Positions 17,101 to 28,760 are shown, counted from the stretch's first letter. The stretch is 64,000 nucleotides of DNA from Liolophura sinensis (GCF_032854445.1 NC_088295.1:23547385-23611384), one strand, 5' to 3'. A program made the numbers and translations. Notes: generated from the sequence alone by a model not told the origin.

Positions 17101-20100
17101 ACAGTGTGCCACATACTGACCATAAACAGTGAAAGACCACCACAGTGTGCGACATACTGAACATAAACAGTGAAAGACCACCACAGTGTGCGACATACTG
17201 ACCATAAACAGTGAAAGACCACCACAGTGTGCCACATACTGACCATAAACAGTGAAAGACCACCACAGTGTGCGACATACTGACCATAAACAGTGAAAGA
17301 CCACCACAGTGTGCGACATACTGACCATAAACAGTGAAAGACCACCACAGTGTGCGACATACTGGCCATAAACAGTGAAAGACCACCACAGTGTGCGACA
17401 TACTGGCCATAACCAGTGAAAGACCACCACAGTGTGCGACATACTGACCATAAACAGTGAAAGACCACCACAGTGTGCGACATACTGAACATAAACAGTG
17501 AAAGACCACCACAGTGTGCGATATACTGACCATAAACAGTGAAAGACCATCACAGTGTGCGACATACTGAACATAAACAGTGAAAGACCACCACCGTGTG
17601 CAACATACTGACCATAAACAGAGACAAACCACCACCGTGTGCAACATACTGACCATAAATGGTTTCAAACCACCACCGTGTGCGACGTACTGACCATAAA
17701 CAGTGACAGACTACCACAGTGTGCGACGTACTGACCATAAACATTGACAAGACTACCACAGTGTGCTACATACTGACCATAAACAGTGACAGACTACCAC
17801 AGTGTGCGACATACTGACCATAAATGGTGACAAACCACAACACTGGGATCTCCAATCAAATAAACATATTTGGTTTATACAAAAAAAAATTCCAGCCTCA
17901 ATCAAATCGTCATATTTATAAATGGACAAATAAAGAGTATCTTACTTTCAACTAAATAGGGCATATCAGGACATTAGCACAAATAGAAACCTCACATCTA
18001 ATTGTTCAATGACTTACAATTTTATTGTTTTATTCTTCAGCTGAGGCACCTTCTTAAAGGTAAACTGAAGCAATATCTTCTCTGGGTTGTCCAGAAAGTC
18101 TGTGTCAGGCTTTGTCTTCTTAATCAACAACTGGAGAGCGGACACAGCCTTCTCAACCTAGGAAAACACCAACAAGATGACAATGTATGTGATGTTTGGT
18201 ATGATGCCACTGCATCATTTACCAGTTCAGGTGAACATTAGGTATACATTAAAAGTTTGGGGTGACCTTATCTATCAACTGAAAACCACCTACCCAATTA
18301 GGTTTTCTTTCTGAGTTCTAAAGTATCGGATTCTGAAACAGGCTAGAGCAAATCTGCTTTTCCCAATTACAAACAAGGGTCAATGAAAGATACCCAATAC
18401 TTTAAAACTCCCCTTAAGGATTATCACCCAATATCTGAAGGTGCAGGGGTGCAGGCATTTTCTCCTCTGGACACCTGTACCCCTTGACAATTCGCCCCTA
18501 CTCCCCTCCCTCACCCACTTTCTCAGTAATTCAACCTCCTCTACAATTCCTCTTCACATATATATGAACACATACCAAAGCTGTATTTGTTTGGATTGAA
18601 CAAATAGAAATAATGAGATAGGTAAATCAAGAGGGGTTTAAAGAATAGTATAAATTGTGAAGAATGTCACTTGTACATATTATTTTTCCCAAAACATCTG
18701 GACACTCAACGCTTTACTTGTGCCACAAGCTCTACTCACCCAGATATGAAAATATTGTTTAAATATTGATGCAAGTCCAAAACTACATTTTGCTATAAAT
18801 GCTCACAAGTTATGTACACTATTTGGATTGTCCTTTCACCCGATCGATCACCAGCTTGCCACTGCTGCGGGAGGGTCCTAAATTACAATTGAGCCGTTCG
18901 AAAAACGAGGTTGTTGTTCATGAGTTGCTTTCCATGTGAATTCTTTGGAATTGTGAAGACAAGGGTGCTATTTACGTGTTAATTTCCATGTGCCTTTTGA
19001 CGTCATTAGTTTCCCCCCAGTCACATGTTTTTACTGATTTTTCTTTGGTTAAAAATGAATGGAGTATGTTCAATTTACACGCAAAGAAAAACAGCGTAAG
19101 TAAGACGTTCTTCATATTAGTCTCACCTGAAACTGTCTTCCACGAGTTTTTTGTGTCCAACTGTTTGTGGTTCATACATTTCAGAAAGTCATTTCTTTGT
19201 TTTGAAAAAGCTCTGGATTCGAACTTCCATTAGACAGTATGTTGGGTCCGTATTCAGATGCTTATACCACTAGATCACTAGAGTTGTTGTGATAGTATGA
19301 ACTTTTTTGGAAACGTGTTTAAAAACTAACCTCATTCAGGGAAGCATGAAAGTTACATGCAAACACAGCACCCAGACATTACTATATCCATTTGTTTTTT
19401 TTTAAATATCTCGATCCCCGTTCATTTTTGTACCAATGAAAAATAAGCAAAAGCATGTGAGCATGGGGAGGCAGTTATAAAGGGTAATATTTATGTATAA
19501 CTACCTATGTCAATAAATTCATGATTTGCTGAATGAGGCTGGCCAGATATGGAGGAGACATTTGTCAGATGTAGTCCATGTGACAAAACCATGTGACACA
19601 TACACATTCAACCCTTACCATGTTCATCTATTTTAAAGACGTCTAAAAACCACGTTCTAGCACATCAACTCGAGTGCTGTCTGATGAAAGTTTGAATCCA
19701 GAGCATTTCACAACAAACTACAGAAATCCTTTCAAAAATGTATGAACCACAGATAACACTACGTACAAATCCCATGATATATAACAGTGCTATGCAACAG
19801 AAATGATAAACGTCTTATTTACGCTGTCTTTCTTTGTATGCAAACTAAACATCTCTCAATTCAATTTTAACCAATGAAAAATCACTAAGAGCATTTAACC
19901 GTGGGAAAGAAATGGCGTCAGAATGCACGTAGAAATCAGCAAGTAAATATTACCCTAATCTTTACAACTCCCCATGGAGAAAACAAATGACATCAAACCT
20001 GAAAGCGCACATGGAAAGCAACACTTAAACACAAACCTAGTTTATACAACATCCTCTGCAACATGTAGTATGATGGAGGGAAAGGGTTACAACCACAGGT

Positions 20101-20324
20101 GCACTGACCTTATTCAACTCCTCTTACTCCTCTATAATCATGTGGCTACAACTTACATCTATGAAGCCATGTGTTTCGACACTATCATGAATCAAATTTC
20201 AGTGTTTTCTGGGGCAACACTAAAACAATAAGCACGTATAGGACCAAGTATCCATAACGACAGAATTATGGACGATAGCTAAATGTGCAATCACCTGTTG
20301 TTTGTCAATATCCATTGGCTCCAT
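11174..20324 (-). CDS. RSL1D1: Ribosomal L1 domain-containing protein 1
   Basis: Seven exons on the minus strand: 20324-20295, 18157-18018, 15029-14885, 13971-13823, 13211-13110, 12228-12062 and 11553-11174. Together they are 1113 nt, or 370 residues, with all phases matching. The N-terminus MEPMDIDKQQVEKAVSAL aligns with the LDKEQVRKAVDALL start of human RSL1D1. The L1 domain follows (about residues 20-245): YKPYEAKRNLSNSFNLHLTD, LLPSLLGKHFYGRKR, VNLTVKDLKKEINRALNNS and KTEKSVSLPVYASL. The last exon is a Lys/Arg-rich tail ending KTAKTGKTKDKA, typical of nucleolar proteins. In human the family works in the nucleolus, in ribosome biogenesis and senescence control. Intron 1 holds two SINE-like copies in inverted orientation and intron 2 holds a large 41-bp satellite. 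The gene lies head to head with CANT1. Confidence 0.95.
11908..12012 (-). mobile_element. SINE family A fragment
   Basis: The middle of the element only: GATGGGAGGAAACCGGGTCG, then AGCAGACCTTCCCATGTACC and AGAGGAAGCCAGC. Both ends are missing. It lies in the last intron of RSL1D1, close to the full copy at 12285-12537. Confidence 0.75.
12285..12537 (-). mobile_element. tRNA-derived SINE (family A), full length
   Basis: Read on the minus strand it starts GGGGCCTCCGCGGCTCAGTT with GGTTAGCACAC (tRNA A box). A B-box-like GTAGTTCAAGTCC follows, then the body, and the 3' end TATTCTTGAATATAGTGTAA with CACCAATCAAATAAAATA. It is one of the best-preserved copies in the window and lies in the intron between RSL1D1 exons 5 and 6. 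Confidence 0.9.
15293..17846. repeat. 41-bp minisatellite array, about 62 copies, in RSL1D1 intron 2
   Basis: The unit is ACCATAAACAGTGAAAGACC plus ACCACAGTGTGCGACATACTG (41 bp). The period was checked by spacing: TGACCATAAA at 15311 and 15352. Main variants are GACAGACTACC versus GAAAGACCACC, GCCACAT versus GCGACAT, and occasional 42-bp units. Units near the left end and the extreme right are mostly of the first type, while 16690-17590 is nearly pure second type. Because 41 is not divisible by 3, each strand cycles through its three frames. The minus strand lacks stops over long stretches, so it shows open frames of up to 309 codons that are not genes. Confidence 0.97.
18953..19290 (-). mobile_element. 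Second SINE-like family (family C), copy 1, inverted relative to copy 2
   Basis: On the minus strand a tRNA-like head is visible: GTGATCTAGTGGTATAAGC (A box) and GAAGTTCGAATCCAGAGC (B box). About 240 bp of body follow. The body matches the reverse complement of 19660-19975 at roughly 75-80% by eye, for example GGTTCATACATTT, ACAGCGTAA(G/A)TAAGACGTT and TTGGTTAAAA. It lies in RSL1D1 intron 1. Confidence 0.65.
19640..19975 (+). mobile_element. Second SINE-like family (family C), copy 2
   Basis: Plus-strand copy with the B-box-like GAAAGTTTGAATCCAGAGC near 19687 and the same body as 18953-19290 in opposite orientation. A third, partial relative seems to lie at about 19420-19500 (ACCAATGAAAAATAAGCAAA). 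The two long copies form an imperfect inverted repeat with arms of about 310 bp. Confidence 0.65.
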
Positions 20325-20701
20325 CTATAAAACTTCTAATTAGATGAAGACTTGTGTCGACTTTCAACTCCACGTGGTTTGTGTGTTTTCGCAAGAACCG
20401 GAAGAGAACGTCAAGGTAATTTAATTTGTCTATATTTTCATACTTGTACAGCAACATCAAAAATTATAATTTATATTTCTAAGACGTTTGCTCGCTGATT
20501 ACTAAATTAAAAATATCTTTATTTGGTGCGGAATCAATTATCGGAATCACAATGGCGAGCACCAGCTGTCAAAAGTGGAAACGTTGTCAGGAAAGAACAT
20601 GTCAATGGTCACGTCAGGGTTATGTAGTTGTGACGTTTCCGATTTAAGTCATGAATGTTTCCTGGATTTAAGGTAGAGGTGTTGACATCCATGATTCCGC
20701 C
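20325..20701. promoter_or_regulatory. Shared divergent promoter interval, RSL1D1/CANT1
   Basis: Only 377 bp separate the two start codons. It holds a perfect E-box CACGTG (20371-20376) and an ETS-type ACCGGAAG (20397-20404), both nearer RSL1D1. A GTCACGTCA half-CRE-like element lies near 20610 on the CANT1 side. No TATA box is obvious. Myc-type control of a ribosome-biogenesis gene through CACGTG is known elsewhere; here it is only inferred. Confidence 0.6.
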
Positions 20702-23700
20702 ATGAAAGCGAGTACTTCGGTCCACGACTGGATGAAGGCTATTCAAACCCCCACGCCGTATCGGGTGGGCACTGCCAAAATCCAGCTAAAGCCACGATTT
20801 CTGGCGTATGCATCGCTCTTCACCATGGCGCTTTTCATACTCTTTGTTTTTGTGGTGTTGCCTCGACCAATCAGAGGCATACCAAATTGTGTCGAAATAA
20901 GAAAACGTACTGAATACAACTCAACATATCCACTAACCGAGCCAGAAGACTTAGGCGATGGATATCGTTTTAAAATTGCGGTTGTAACAGATCTGGATAC
21001 TGATTCAAAGATCTCGGAAAACACTTGGAAAAGTGACATAAAGTTTGGGCATATAACTGTGTCAACAGACATGAGAGAAGTCAAAATACATTGGGAAGAC
21101 AGTGTGACTCTTTCATCAGGATTGTCACAAGGGGGTAGAGGCATGGAACTGTCAGAGCTTGTGGCATTCAATGGGAAACTTTACTCTGTGGATGATAGAA
21201 CTGGGATTGTGTACCAGATAGACAATCAGAAAGTCATTCCATGGGTGATCTTGGCAGATGGCAGTGGTCATGAAAGCAAAGGTAGCATAATCTGAAAACT
21301 CTGCACCTCAAAAATATATTAGAGAGGGTGGATTAATCAGAGATTGCTCTTTCTACATCTATTCCTCCTAAAAAAATACATTTACTTAAGGGCACTCCAC
21401 CACCCCCAAGTTATGTAACATTTCTCCCAAAAGTACAAATGTGCTGTTTGTTGTAGCTTCTTATGTCATTATTTTGGCCAACAGAAGTCACCTGAAATGT
21501 GCCTCTAAAGCGAACATAAAGTCAGCTACTAAAGCTGAATTAATTGATGTAGTGGTATTCCAGAAATGTTCTAAAAATATTTTAAAAATTCTACACCACT
21601 TATCAGCAAAGTAAATAACAAACTATTGTCAGTACCAAGCCACTCATTTGGTGATCCCATTTTGTCATGTTAAAGCTATCTAGAGTGACATCAGAAAAAC
21701 CTGAGGTTCTCCCGTGCCAGCTGTATTAAACAATCTGTATTAAACAATCTGTATTAAACAATGTGAAAGTGAGAAAATACAAATAAAAGTGCCTGACACC
21801 CAACCAAAGCATATCAGCTCTACTCTGTGTTCAAAGGGCCGATATTTCTTTTAGTTTGGTGCTCGGTCAGGGCAGTATTCCTGGACACAAGCGTCATACT
21901 TTAGCCGTCCTGCTCATCCTCGTCCTGCATGGGTGTAAGCATTTGGCCTAACTGGCTGCACCGACTTCAGGCAATTTACCAAACGTAGCAGGACCTTCTG
22001 ATTTATAACAGACCCTTTCATTCAAACTTTTTGGAAGAAAATGCAGAGTCACAATATTTTTCTTCAAGCAATGACTGTGCAGAGACGGTTTTCTTGCCAG
22101 CTCACAGTGACAATTACTGCAGTATCCTGCCCAACATGTGCATTGTGACGTGGGCAGCTGTTCTCAGTTCCCTGCTCATAAATGTGTGGTTCAGAATGCC
22201 ACAGTTTAACACTTAAACTACCCCCAGAATCCAATTTATTGCATCAGTATTTGACTATTCACTATAAGAAACCACACTGACAATCGACAGTTAATAGGTT
22301 TTTTGACGTGACAGCCAATTATCATATGACGCTTTCGGCACTAGTGATTAGCCAAGTTCATAAGGACTTCTATAACACGGCTACTCAGAATGAATTGTCC
22401 GTCAGTACCATATCCCCATTGCTGAACTTCATCTTCGTGGCTTTCAAAACTTTATAGAATTTTTTTACATATTTTTCTGTGATAACTGTGTCCTTTATCA
22501 TTTTTTCCGTGTATATATAGTGCCAGACTTCATGTTCACTTTAAAGGTCTAGAAAACATAAAAAATACATGAAGTCCAGGTGACAGAGTAAAAGTTAGTT
22601 TTAACTATCAGTATGCTCTGAACCTTTTTTTTTTTTTCAATTTTTGTTTAATGAGACATTAGAAAATAATTTTTGTATGGTGGGTATTTGGTACTGCCTC
22701 TTGGTATATACTGTCTCTGCATAATAATGTTCTAAATGAAGATGTAGTGAATGTTTAATATATATATATATTTGTGCTAGAGTCTGGACTTTACAAATGT
22801 GCTCAAACAGAGTTTTTTTATGGTTTTAATATATTAATAAATTTAATCATAATTAAGATTAAATGCATGTCTTTGGATATAAACAACAAATTGAAATTGG
22901 AATATATTTATTTTGCATTGCATCATATCCTTATTTATAACATTATAATGCAAAGACGATATATATCAAAAGGTGGTCCTGAATACCTACCATACAAAAA
23001 TATTTTTACATATCCTTTCTTCTGAAAGAAAACATTGAAAAAATATTAAAGACTTTCCATGCTTTTTCGTCAGATCTTGGCATCATTTTTATGTTTTCCT
23101 CACCTAGGTGGCTGAAGAGGACAAAGCTTCCAGGGCCTAGGCTGCCCATGGACTTTGGCTATTGGACTGAGACATTGTAAATTAATTTAGCTGCTTTAAC
23201 ACCCTTAAATTATTTGATATTACCTCAAAAGACAAATATTGCGCTTTATTCCAGCTTCTTATATATATGTGAGGTCAGAGCATCGCTGGCCTAGGCTGCC
23301 CCTGGACCTTGGTCTGTCACTAACATATCACACACCTTCACCCTCTGTAGATTGCATTTTATTGCATGATGGTCAGCTATGCATGCATTTAGGCCCATGT
23401 TCTTAAAATTTAACAAATTCTTTGTCAAGCTGTTAATTATGTGTATTATGTGTTGTTTCAGGTTTTAAATCTGAATGGGCTACAGTGAAGGATAAGCGAA
23501 TGTATGTTGGAGGACTGGGAAAGGAATGGACTACTGTTTCAGGAACTGTCCAGAATTTTAATCCTCAGTGGGTGAAAAGTATTGGGCCAAGTGGAGATGT
23601 AATTCATCTGAACTGGAGGGAGAACTACAACAAAATGAGGCATGCATGTAGTACAGACTATCCTGGTACGAGTCTCTCATTATCAGCTTCTGTGGAGTCA

Positions 23701-24351
23701 TTTCAGTTTTTCTCTTGTGGATGAGTTAGATTGAGAGATTGTGCGAATGGCATGTAAAACTACATGGAATATGAATATAATAAATTTCTAGCCGGAGTAG
23801 AGCAAAATTTGTAGGCCTATTTCCAAAAGATTAAGTAATTATTTCTTAGAAAGGTACATAATGAGACATGTTTTTGTGTGATACTTTGTGATCTAATTTG
23901 ATAATTTCACAAGTATTCATTGTGAGTGATAAAAGGAATTTGATGTTTTGCCTTGTATCATTTTTATTTTATTTTGTTAGGCTATTTAATCCATGAAGCG
24001 GGCGTGTGGAGCATTGTCCATCAACAGTGGTTCTTTCTGCCAAGAAGAGCAAGCATGGAGGCGTATGAAGAAGTTGCAGATGAAAGGCGTGCATCCAACA
24101 TCCTGCTTGTCTGTAATGAACATTTTGAAAACATTGAAGTTCGTCACATAGGAGTTGTTAATCCTACCCATGGCTTTTCATCATTCAAGTTCATCCCTGG
24201 AAGTAATGACAGATTGATAATAGCTCTCAAGTCTATGGAAGACAAAGGACAGATAGCTACCTTTGTCTTGGTCTTCTCTGTCGATGGAGAGATCATCTAT
24301 CCAGAAACAAAAATAGGAGATTATAAATATGAAGGGATTGAATTTGTTTGA
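20702..24351 (+). CDS. CANT1: Soluble calcium-activated nucleotidase 1 (apyrase family)
   Basis: Exons 20702-21281, 23462-23665 and 23981-24351 give 1155 nt and a 384-residue protein. The enzyme hydrolyses nucleoside di- and triphosphates, preferring UDP and GDP, with calcium. In vertebrates it acts in ER/Golgi and supports glycosaminoglycan synthesis. An N-terminal membrane anchor spans about residues 34-53 (YASLFTMALFILFVFVVL), as expected for a type II protein. There is an N-glycosylation sequon at N73. The apyrase fold shows VVTDLDTDSK, GRGMELSELVAFNGKLYSVD, VGGLGKEWTT, HQQWFFLPRRAS, PTHGFSSFKFIPGS and the C-terminus YKYEGIEFV. The length is close to human (401). A possible short upstream ORF lies at 20552-20647. 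Confidence 0.96.
21721..21762. repeat. Short tandem repeat, 3 x 14 bp
   Basis: Three perfect copies of CTGTATTAAACAAT in CANT1 intron 1. Confidence 0.9.
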
Positions 24352-25759
24352 TTATGAAAATATTTTAGTTTTCTTATTGTATTTTTTAAGGGAAATGCTG
24401 GTAGTCAGTCCATCTATGAAATATATTTTACTTTGAAAAAAAATGTAAGGAAGAATTTATTACATTTAGTTGTTTGAAACTTTTAAACTCTAGGATCAAA
24501 TTGTAGGATTTTGTAAAATGTGGACGAATAGCTGTGAGAGCACAAGCCTGTGGAAGGACTGGTTTTTAAGTGTCATTTTATGGGCTGTACTGTAGCTGAC
24601 AACCACTTGCATAGTTGATTACATACACATACCAGGAGTACCTTCATAGACTTGTGGTTTGTTTTATTTTCTCTTTCTTTATTTGAAGCTGTGTTGAAAG
24701 CTGTGTAAATGGTTCCCTTGATGGCTCCTCGACTAGGCATATTAAATGGGCAGGAGGGATGGGTTGCTATGGGAGTCTTTTTAAAATGTTCTTCCTTAGT
24801 GCATTTGGTTATTCTGCTTGACAGGACGCATGCATTTTCTCTTCAACCCTGTCTACTACTAATACTAATTGTGATACTCACGCTGGCTTCTCGTGGGTAA
24901 ACATTAGCAGTAGCTGATTACTAGCACACCAATCCAATTTTGAGAGTTTACCTCGGTTTATTCTTATTTAGATTCAGACTTCCCAGAATTAAATCCCGAG
25001 GCTAGTTTGTAGAGCACGATTGAAAGTGTTAAGTGTTAGATGCGTTTGTGTATTTCCAGCACATAAAATGGCACAGACATGCTTGACAACATGGCCACGG
25101 TCATCAATGTTAAGAAAGCAATAAACAGGGTCAGTTTCACACCACCGAGGCTGGTTATGGATTTCTCCTCTTGAACTGCCATGGAAAGGCTCGAGGGAAG
25201 TACACCATTTCTGGAGGATTTCTTGGGAGTCCTGTGGTTTGTACACGTATTGGGAGACACGCTTGGTGAGAAGGTGCTTAATTACAGACTTGGTGCCAGA
25301 AGTGTGTATCAAACTATGCATCAAAGTCATGTTAATATTGATGTGATTTTTATATTTGTATTCTCATAACTGATCATGTCAAAGAAAATGGATTTTATTT
25401 CTTTATGTATTCCTGCCCGAGTGATTTTTACATAATTGATAGTTATACCCTCAAAAGTTTTAAGTGAATTTTTATGTGTTAACCATTGAAAAGTGCCCTT
25501 TACTGCCACAACCTGCTACTATTCACATACTATTTAATAATTATTTGTGAACATTTCTTCATACCAACATTCATACGATACAGCATCTGAAAGCATGATC
25601 ATTTATTGTTGTGCATGAGGTGCTTCAATCTTTGTGTTGTGATTATAGGCAAATCTGACAAACTTGAATGAATCCGCTTGTGTAACGTTTTACAATGTGA
25701 CATTTGTATAATAACATTACATATATGTATGTGTAATACACTCCACATTTAGAGGTGGA

Positions 25760-25841
25760 GCCAGCATACTGCTGGTTGCCGTTGTATAAGTGAAATATTC
25801 TTGAGTACGGCGTAAAACTCCAATAAAACAAATAAATAAAA
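25760..25841 (+). mobile_element. SINE family A, 3' end only
   Basis: GCCAGCATACTGCTGG, then GTATAAGTGAAATATTCTTG and AGTACGGCGTAAAAC with an AAATAAATAAA tail. Confidence 0.85.
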
Positions 25842-26026
25842 TCTCCCTTATACGCCGGAGATATTGGGTTCACTCTCTACTCCAGTGCTCAGCTTAATCG
25901 TACCCAGTTTAAGTAAACTTGGTGGGACATATGTCTGGTGTCTTTCACATGGTGCTCCAGTGAGGGAGCACTTTAAATATGTATGTATGTATTAGGACCA
26001 GCCCGTTAAAGATAGGTAATGTAAAT

Positions 26027-26227
26027 CTTCAACCTTTTCAACCACTAAAGCACTTTTTTTCAGTGGAATTTATGCATACAGTTATTATGACCATGATGCT
26101 TAAAATGATTTGTTCGTGTAATTAAAAGATTCAAGGGTCATAGAACTGTGCCAGATATTTCTCTACACCCCAGTTTTCTCAGAATGTTTCAAAAGATTGG
26201 TTGCAGAGACGGTTGAAAAGTTTGAAG
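26027..26227 (+). mobile_element. MITE-like element with CTTCAACC termini, copy 2
   Basis: Starts CTTCAACCTTTTCAACCAC and ends GGTTGAAAAGTTTGAAG. The interior is related to the reverse complement of 5300-5536. It is shorter than copy 1 by about 36 bp. Confidence 0.7.
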
Positions 26228-27659
26228 CATTAGATATATGTTGTTCATTAGATGGACTAACTGTGTGAGAAAGGGAAACGTATTTCTGTTACAATTACAT
26301 GTGTATTGGTGAAAAAGAGCTGGCCAGGTGTCCCCAAAATTAGAATAATTACAGTGACTGTAAATTGTGTGGATGCAACCCTCATTTACTATATTCCAGT
26401 AGTATCAGCTGCATGGATTTTTGCAGGTAATACTGTTGGTTTTCTCAATAACCTCGTCACATTCAGTGGAGATAAGTACTTATGTGCAGAATATGTGTTC
26501 AGATGTCTTTGCAGGACCTTTTTAATATGCGTGTAAATATTAACCCTGTTGTATGTTTGCATGGTATTGCTTTTATATTTGAAAGGAATATCCTGTCTAC
26601 AAAAAATATGGGAAGCTGTTGTGGCAAATACAGCGAAGCACTCCTGTTCTATGCCCTCACAAAGAGTAAGAATATCAAACACCAATATTATTGTATTGCT
26701 GGAAACAACATTTTATTGTTAACAGTCTTAATCTACATTTGTATTTCAATAAGCAGCAAAGGCTTGCATGCATTGAGCTTTGTTTTTGAAGGCTTTTGTA
26801 CATCAGGCTTTGTCTTGAAAAATTGAGGAGTGAAAAAAACCTTACTGTATGATATAGTCACACTGGTATACAGCCTTTGTCTTCGTGATTGCATGAAACA
26901 CTGCCATTCCAGTCAATTCAGTGTCAAATTATTACTTTATACATACAGTAATACCTACAAGGACTATATGAGCGAGGAGTACATCAGTGATACTCGGGTA
27001 TTAAGATTGAGGGTATTAGTACAAGTTGTGCCTGTAAATATTATTCATGAAAACAACTGTAATTTTTTATCCATATGAATGATTATTCTTGAAATTGGAA
27101 TTTCTGTCTGATTGCTTACATACATTATCACATTGTTCATTCAAAAACTGTGATGTGAGTTGAGAAAGTTTTAGCATGATGTAGTTAAAGAAAACCTTAA
27201 TCTACAGTGTAGGTGCCAAAGATGCATGTAAAAACCAATTGTCAGTCATAGTGGATGTTCCAGGTCAATAATAGCAATACAAATTTGCTAAACAACGTTC
27301 AATACAAGCCACCAAAAGAACTAAGGACGTAGACAAAATAACAAATTAGGATGAATTCATGTAAAGATAGGTTTTCAGTGAAACAGGAAATCAGTATCCA
27401 GTGCTGTACTTGTATATATCCTGTCCTTAAACTATGTGAAGACCTGTACAGAGCCCAACTTTCACCACTGAACTGTTAAAAACACTAACACTAAAGGATT
27501 TAGTCTATACAATTTGTAGGGACTCTTTGTAGCATTTGTAAGTGTAAATACATGTATAGAATGAAATCATGAATAATTTCATCATGACTGTGATATTCTG
27601 CACATTTTCACATGGTACATGCGCACTGTTACGGGGCTGTAGAACATACAGCATTCAGC

Positions 27660-28760
27660 ACACCAGCTGAGGTTACACTGGTATAGGATGGTGAAAGGTG
27701 TGCTAGTGTTGTACACTCCTGATTACACTGATACAGGTCCCACTTTCACAAAACTTTGTATATCAATGTTTTGTAACTTTTCTTGTAAATAACGCGGCCT
27801 TATGGCACGGCAACTTGGATGTCTTTAATGAAAAATGTGAAGAGAAATAAGACTTTGTAAATGTTATGGTAGTGTTGTACACTCCAGATGATGTTACTGA
27901 TACAGAGGAGTAAAAGTTACGATAGTATTGTACACTCCTGAGGTTACAATGGTACAGAGCTGAAAAAGTTACGGTAGTGTTGTACATTCCTGATGTTACA
28001 CTGTACAGAGGTGTAAAAGTTATGGTAGTGTAGTTTACTTTTGATGTTACACTGGTACAGAGATGTATAAGTTACGGTAGTGTTTACTCCTGATGGTACA
28101 CTGGTACAGAGTTATGGTAGTGATGTACACTTATGATGATGCACTGGCACAGCACTGTAACATGATTTTTACTATGGTACAGAATTGTAAAAGGTATGGT
28201 CATGCTATACACTCCATCTGATGTTATACTGGTACAGAGTTGTAACGTTTATCAGTGTTGTAGGCTCCAGCAGATGTTACACTGGTACAGAGCTGTAGAA
28301 TTTATGGCAGTGGTGTACACTCCAGCTGATGTTACACTGGTACAGAGCTGTAACGTGTGGTAATGGTGTACACTTCTGATGATGTTACACTCGTAGAGAG
28401 CTGCAAAAGTTATGCTAGTGGTTAGATCTGAGATCTGTTTCATTATTCCCAGCATAGCTTTCAGAAATATTTGTGGAACCTATGCTGGGGACAAGGCCAA
28501 CATGGTGTACACTTCCGCTAATGTTACCACTGGTACAGAACTAACAGATTTTGTCACCATGGTAGAAAGCTGTAAACTCCTCCTGAAGTTACCCTAGGAG
28601 AGAGTGGTTAAAGCTCGGGTAATGTTGTACACTTCTGCTGGTGTTACACTGGTGCAGAGCTCTTAACGGGCCTAGTATCTCACTGAAATTATATACTGGC
28701 ACAGATCTACGATAGGTGTAACATTATGCATATATTGTATGCTACCAGTATCAAACATGT
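27660..28760. repeat. Degenerate tandem repeat, about 53-55 bp period
   Basis: Recurrent words in fixed order: GATGTTACACTGGTACAGAG, then CTGTAA(A)AG, then GTTATGGTAGTG, then TTGTACACTCC. The clearest adjacent units are 28267-28321 (55 bp) and 28322 onward (53 bp). Perhaps 15-20 units of uneven length can be traced, eroding toward both ends. No coding function is suggested. Confidence 0.8.

Noticed and set aside
15578-17759. Long open frames of up to 309 codons on the minus strand with SHTVVVFHCLWSV-type repeats, resembling a repetitive secreted or membrane protein.
   Set aside because: They come from the 41-bp satellite, are open in all three frames at once, have no unique sequence or splice context, and lie inside an RSL1D1 intron.
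15293-17846. CRISPR-like regular array.
   Set aside because: The whole 41-bp unit is repeated without unique spacers, and the host is a eukaryote. It is a minisatellite.
24989-25330. Two overlapping minus-strand frames, one with a hydrophobic VKLTLFIAFLTLMTVAML segment, possibly a small membrane protein.
   Set aside because: No splice partner, no recognised family, and competing frames of similar length. It is compatible with chance.
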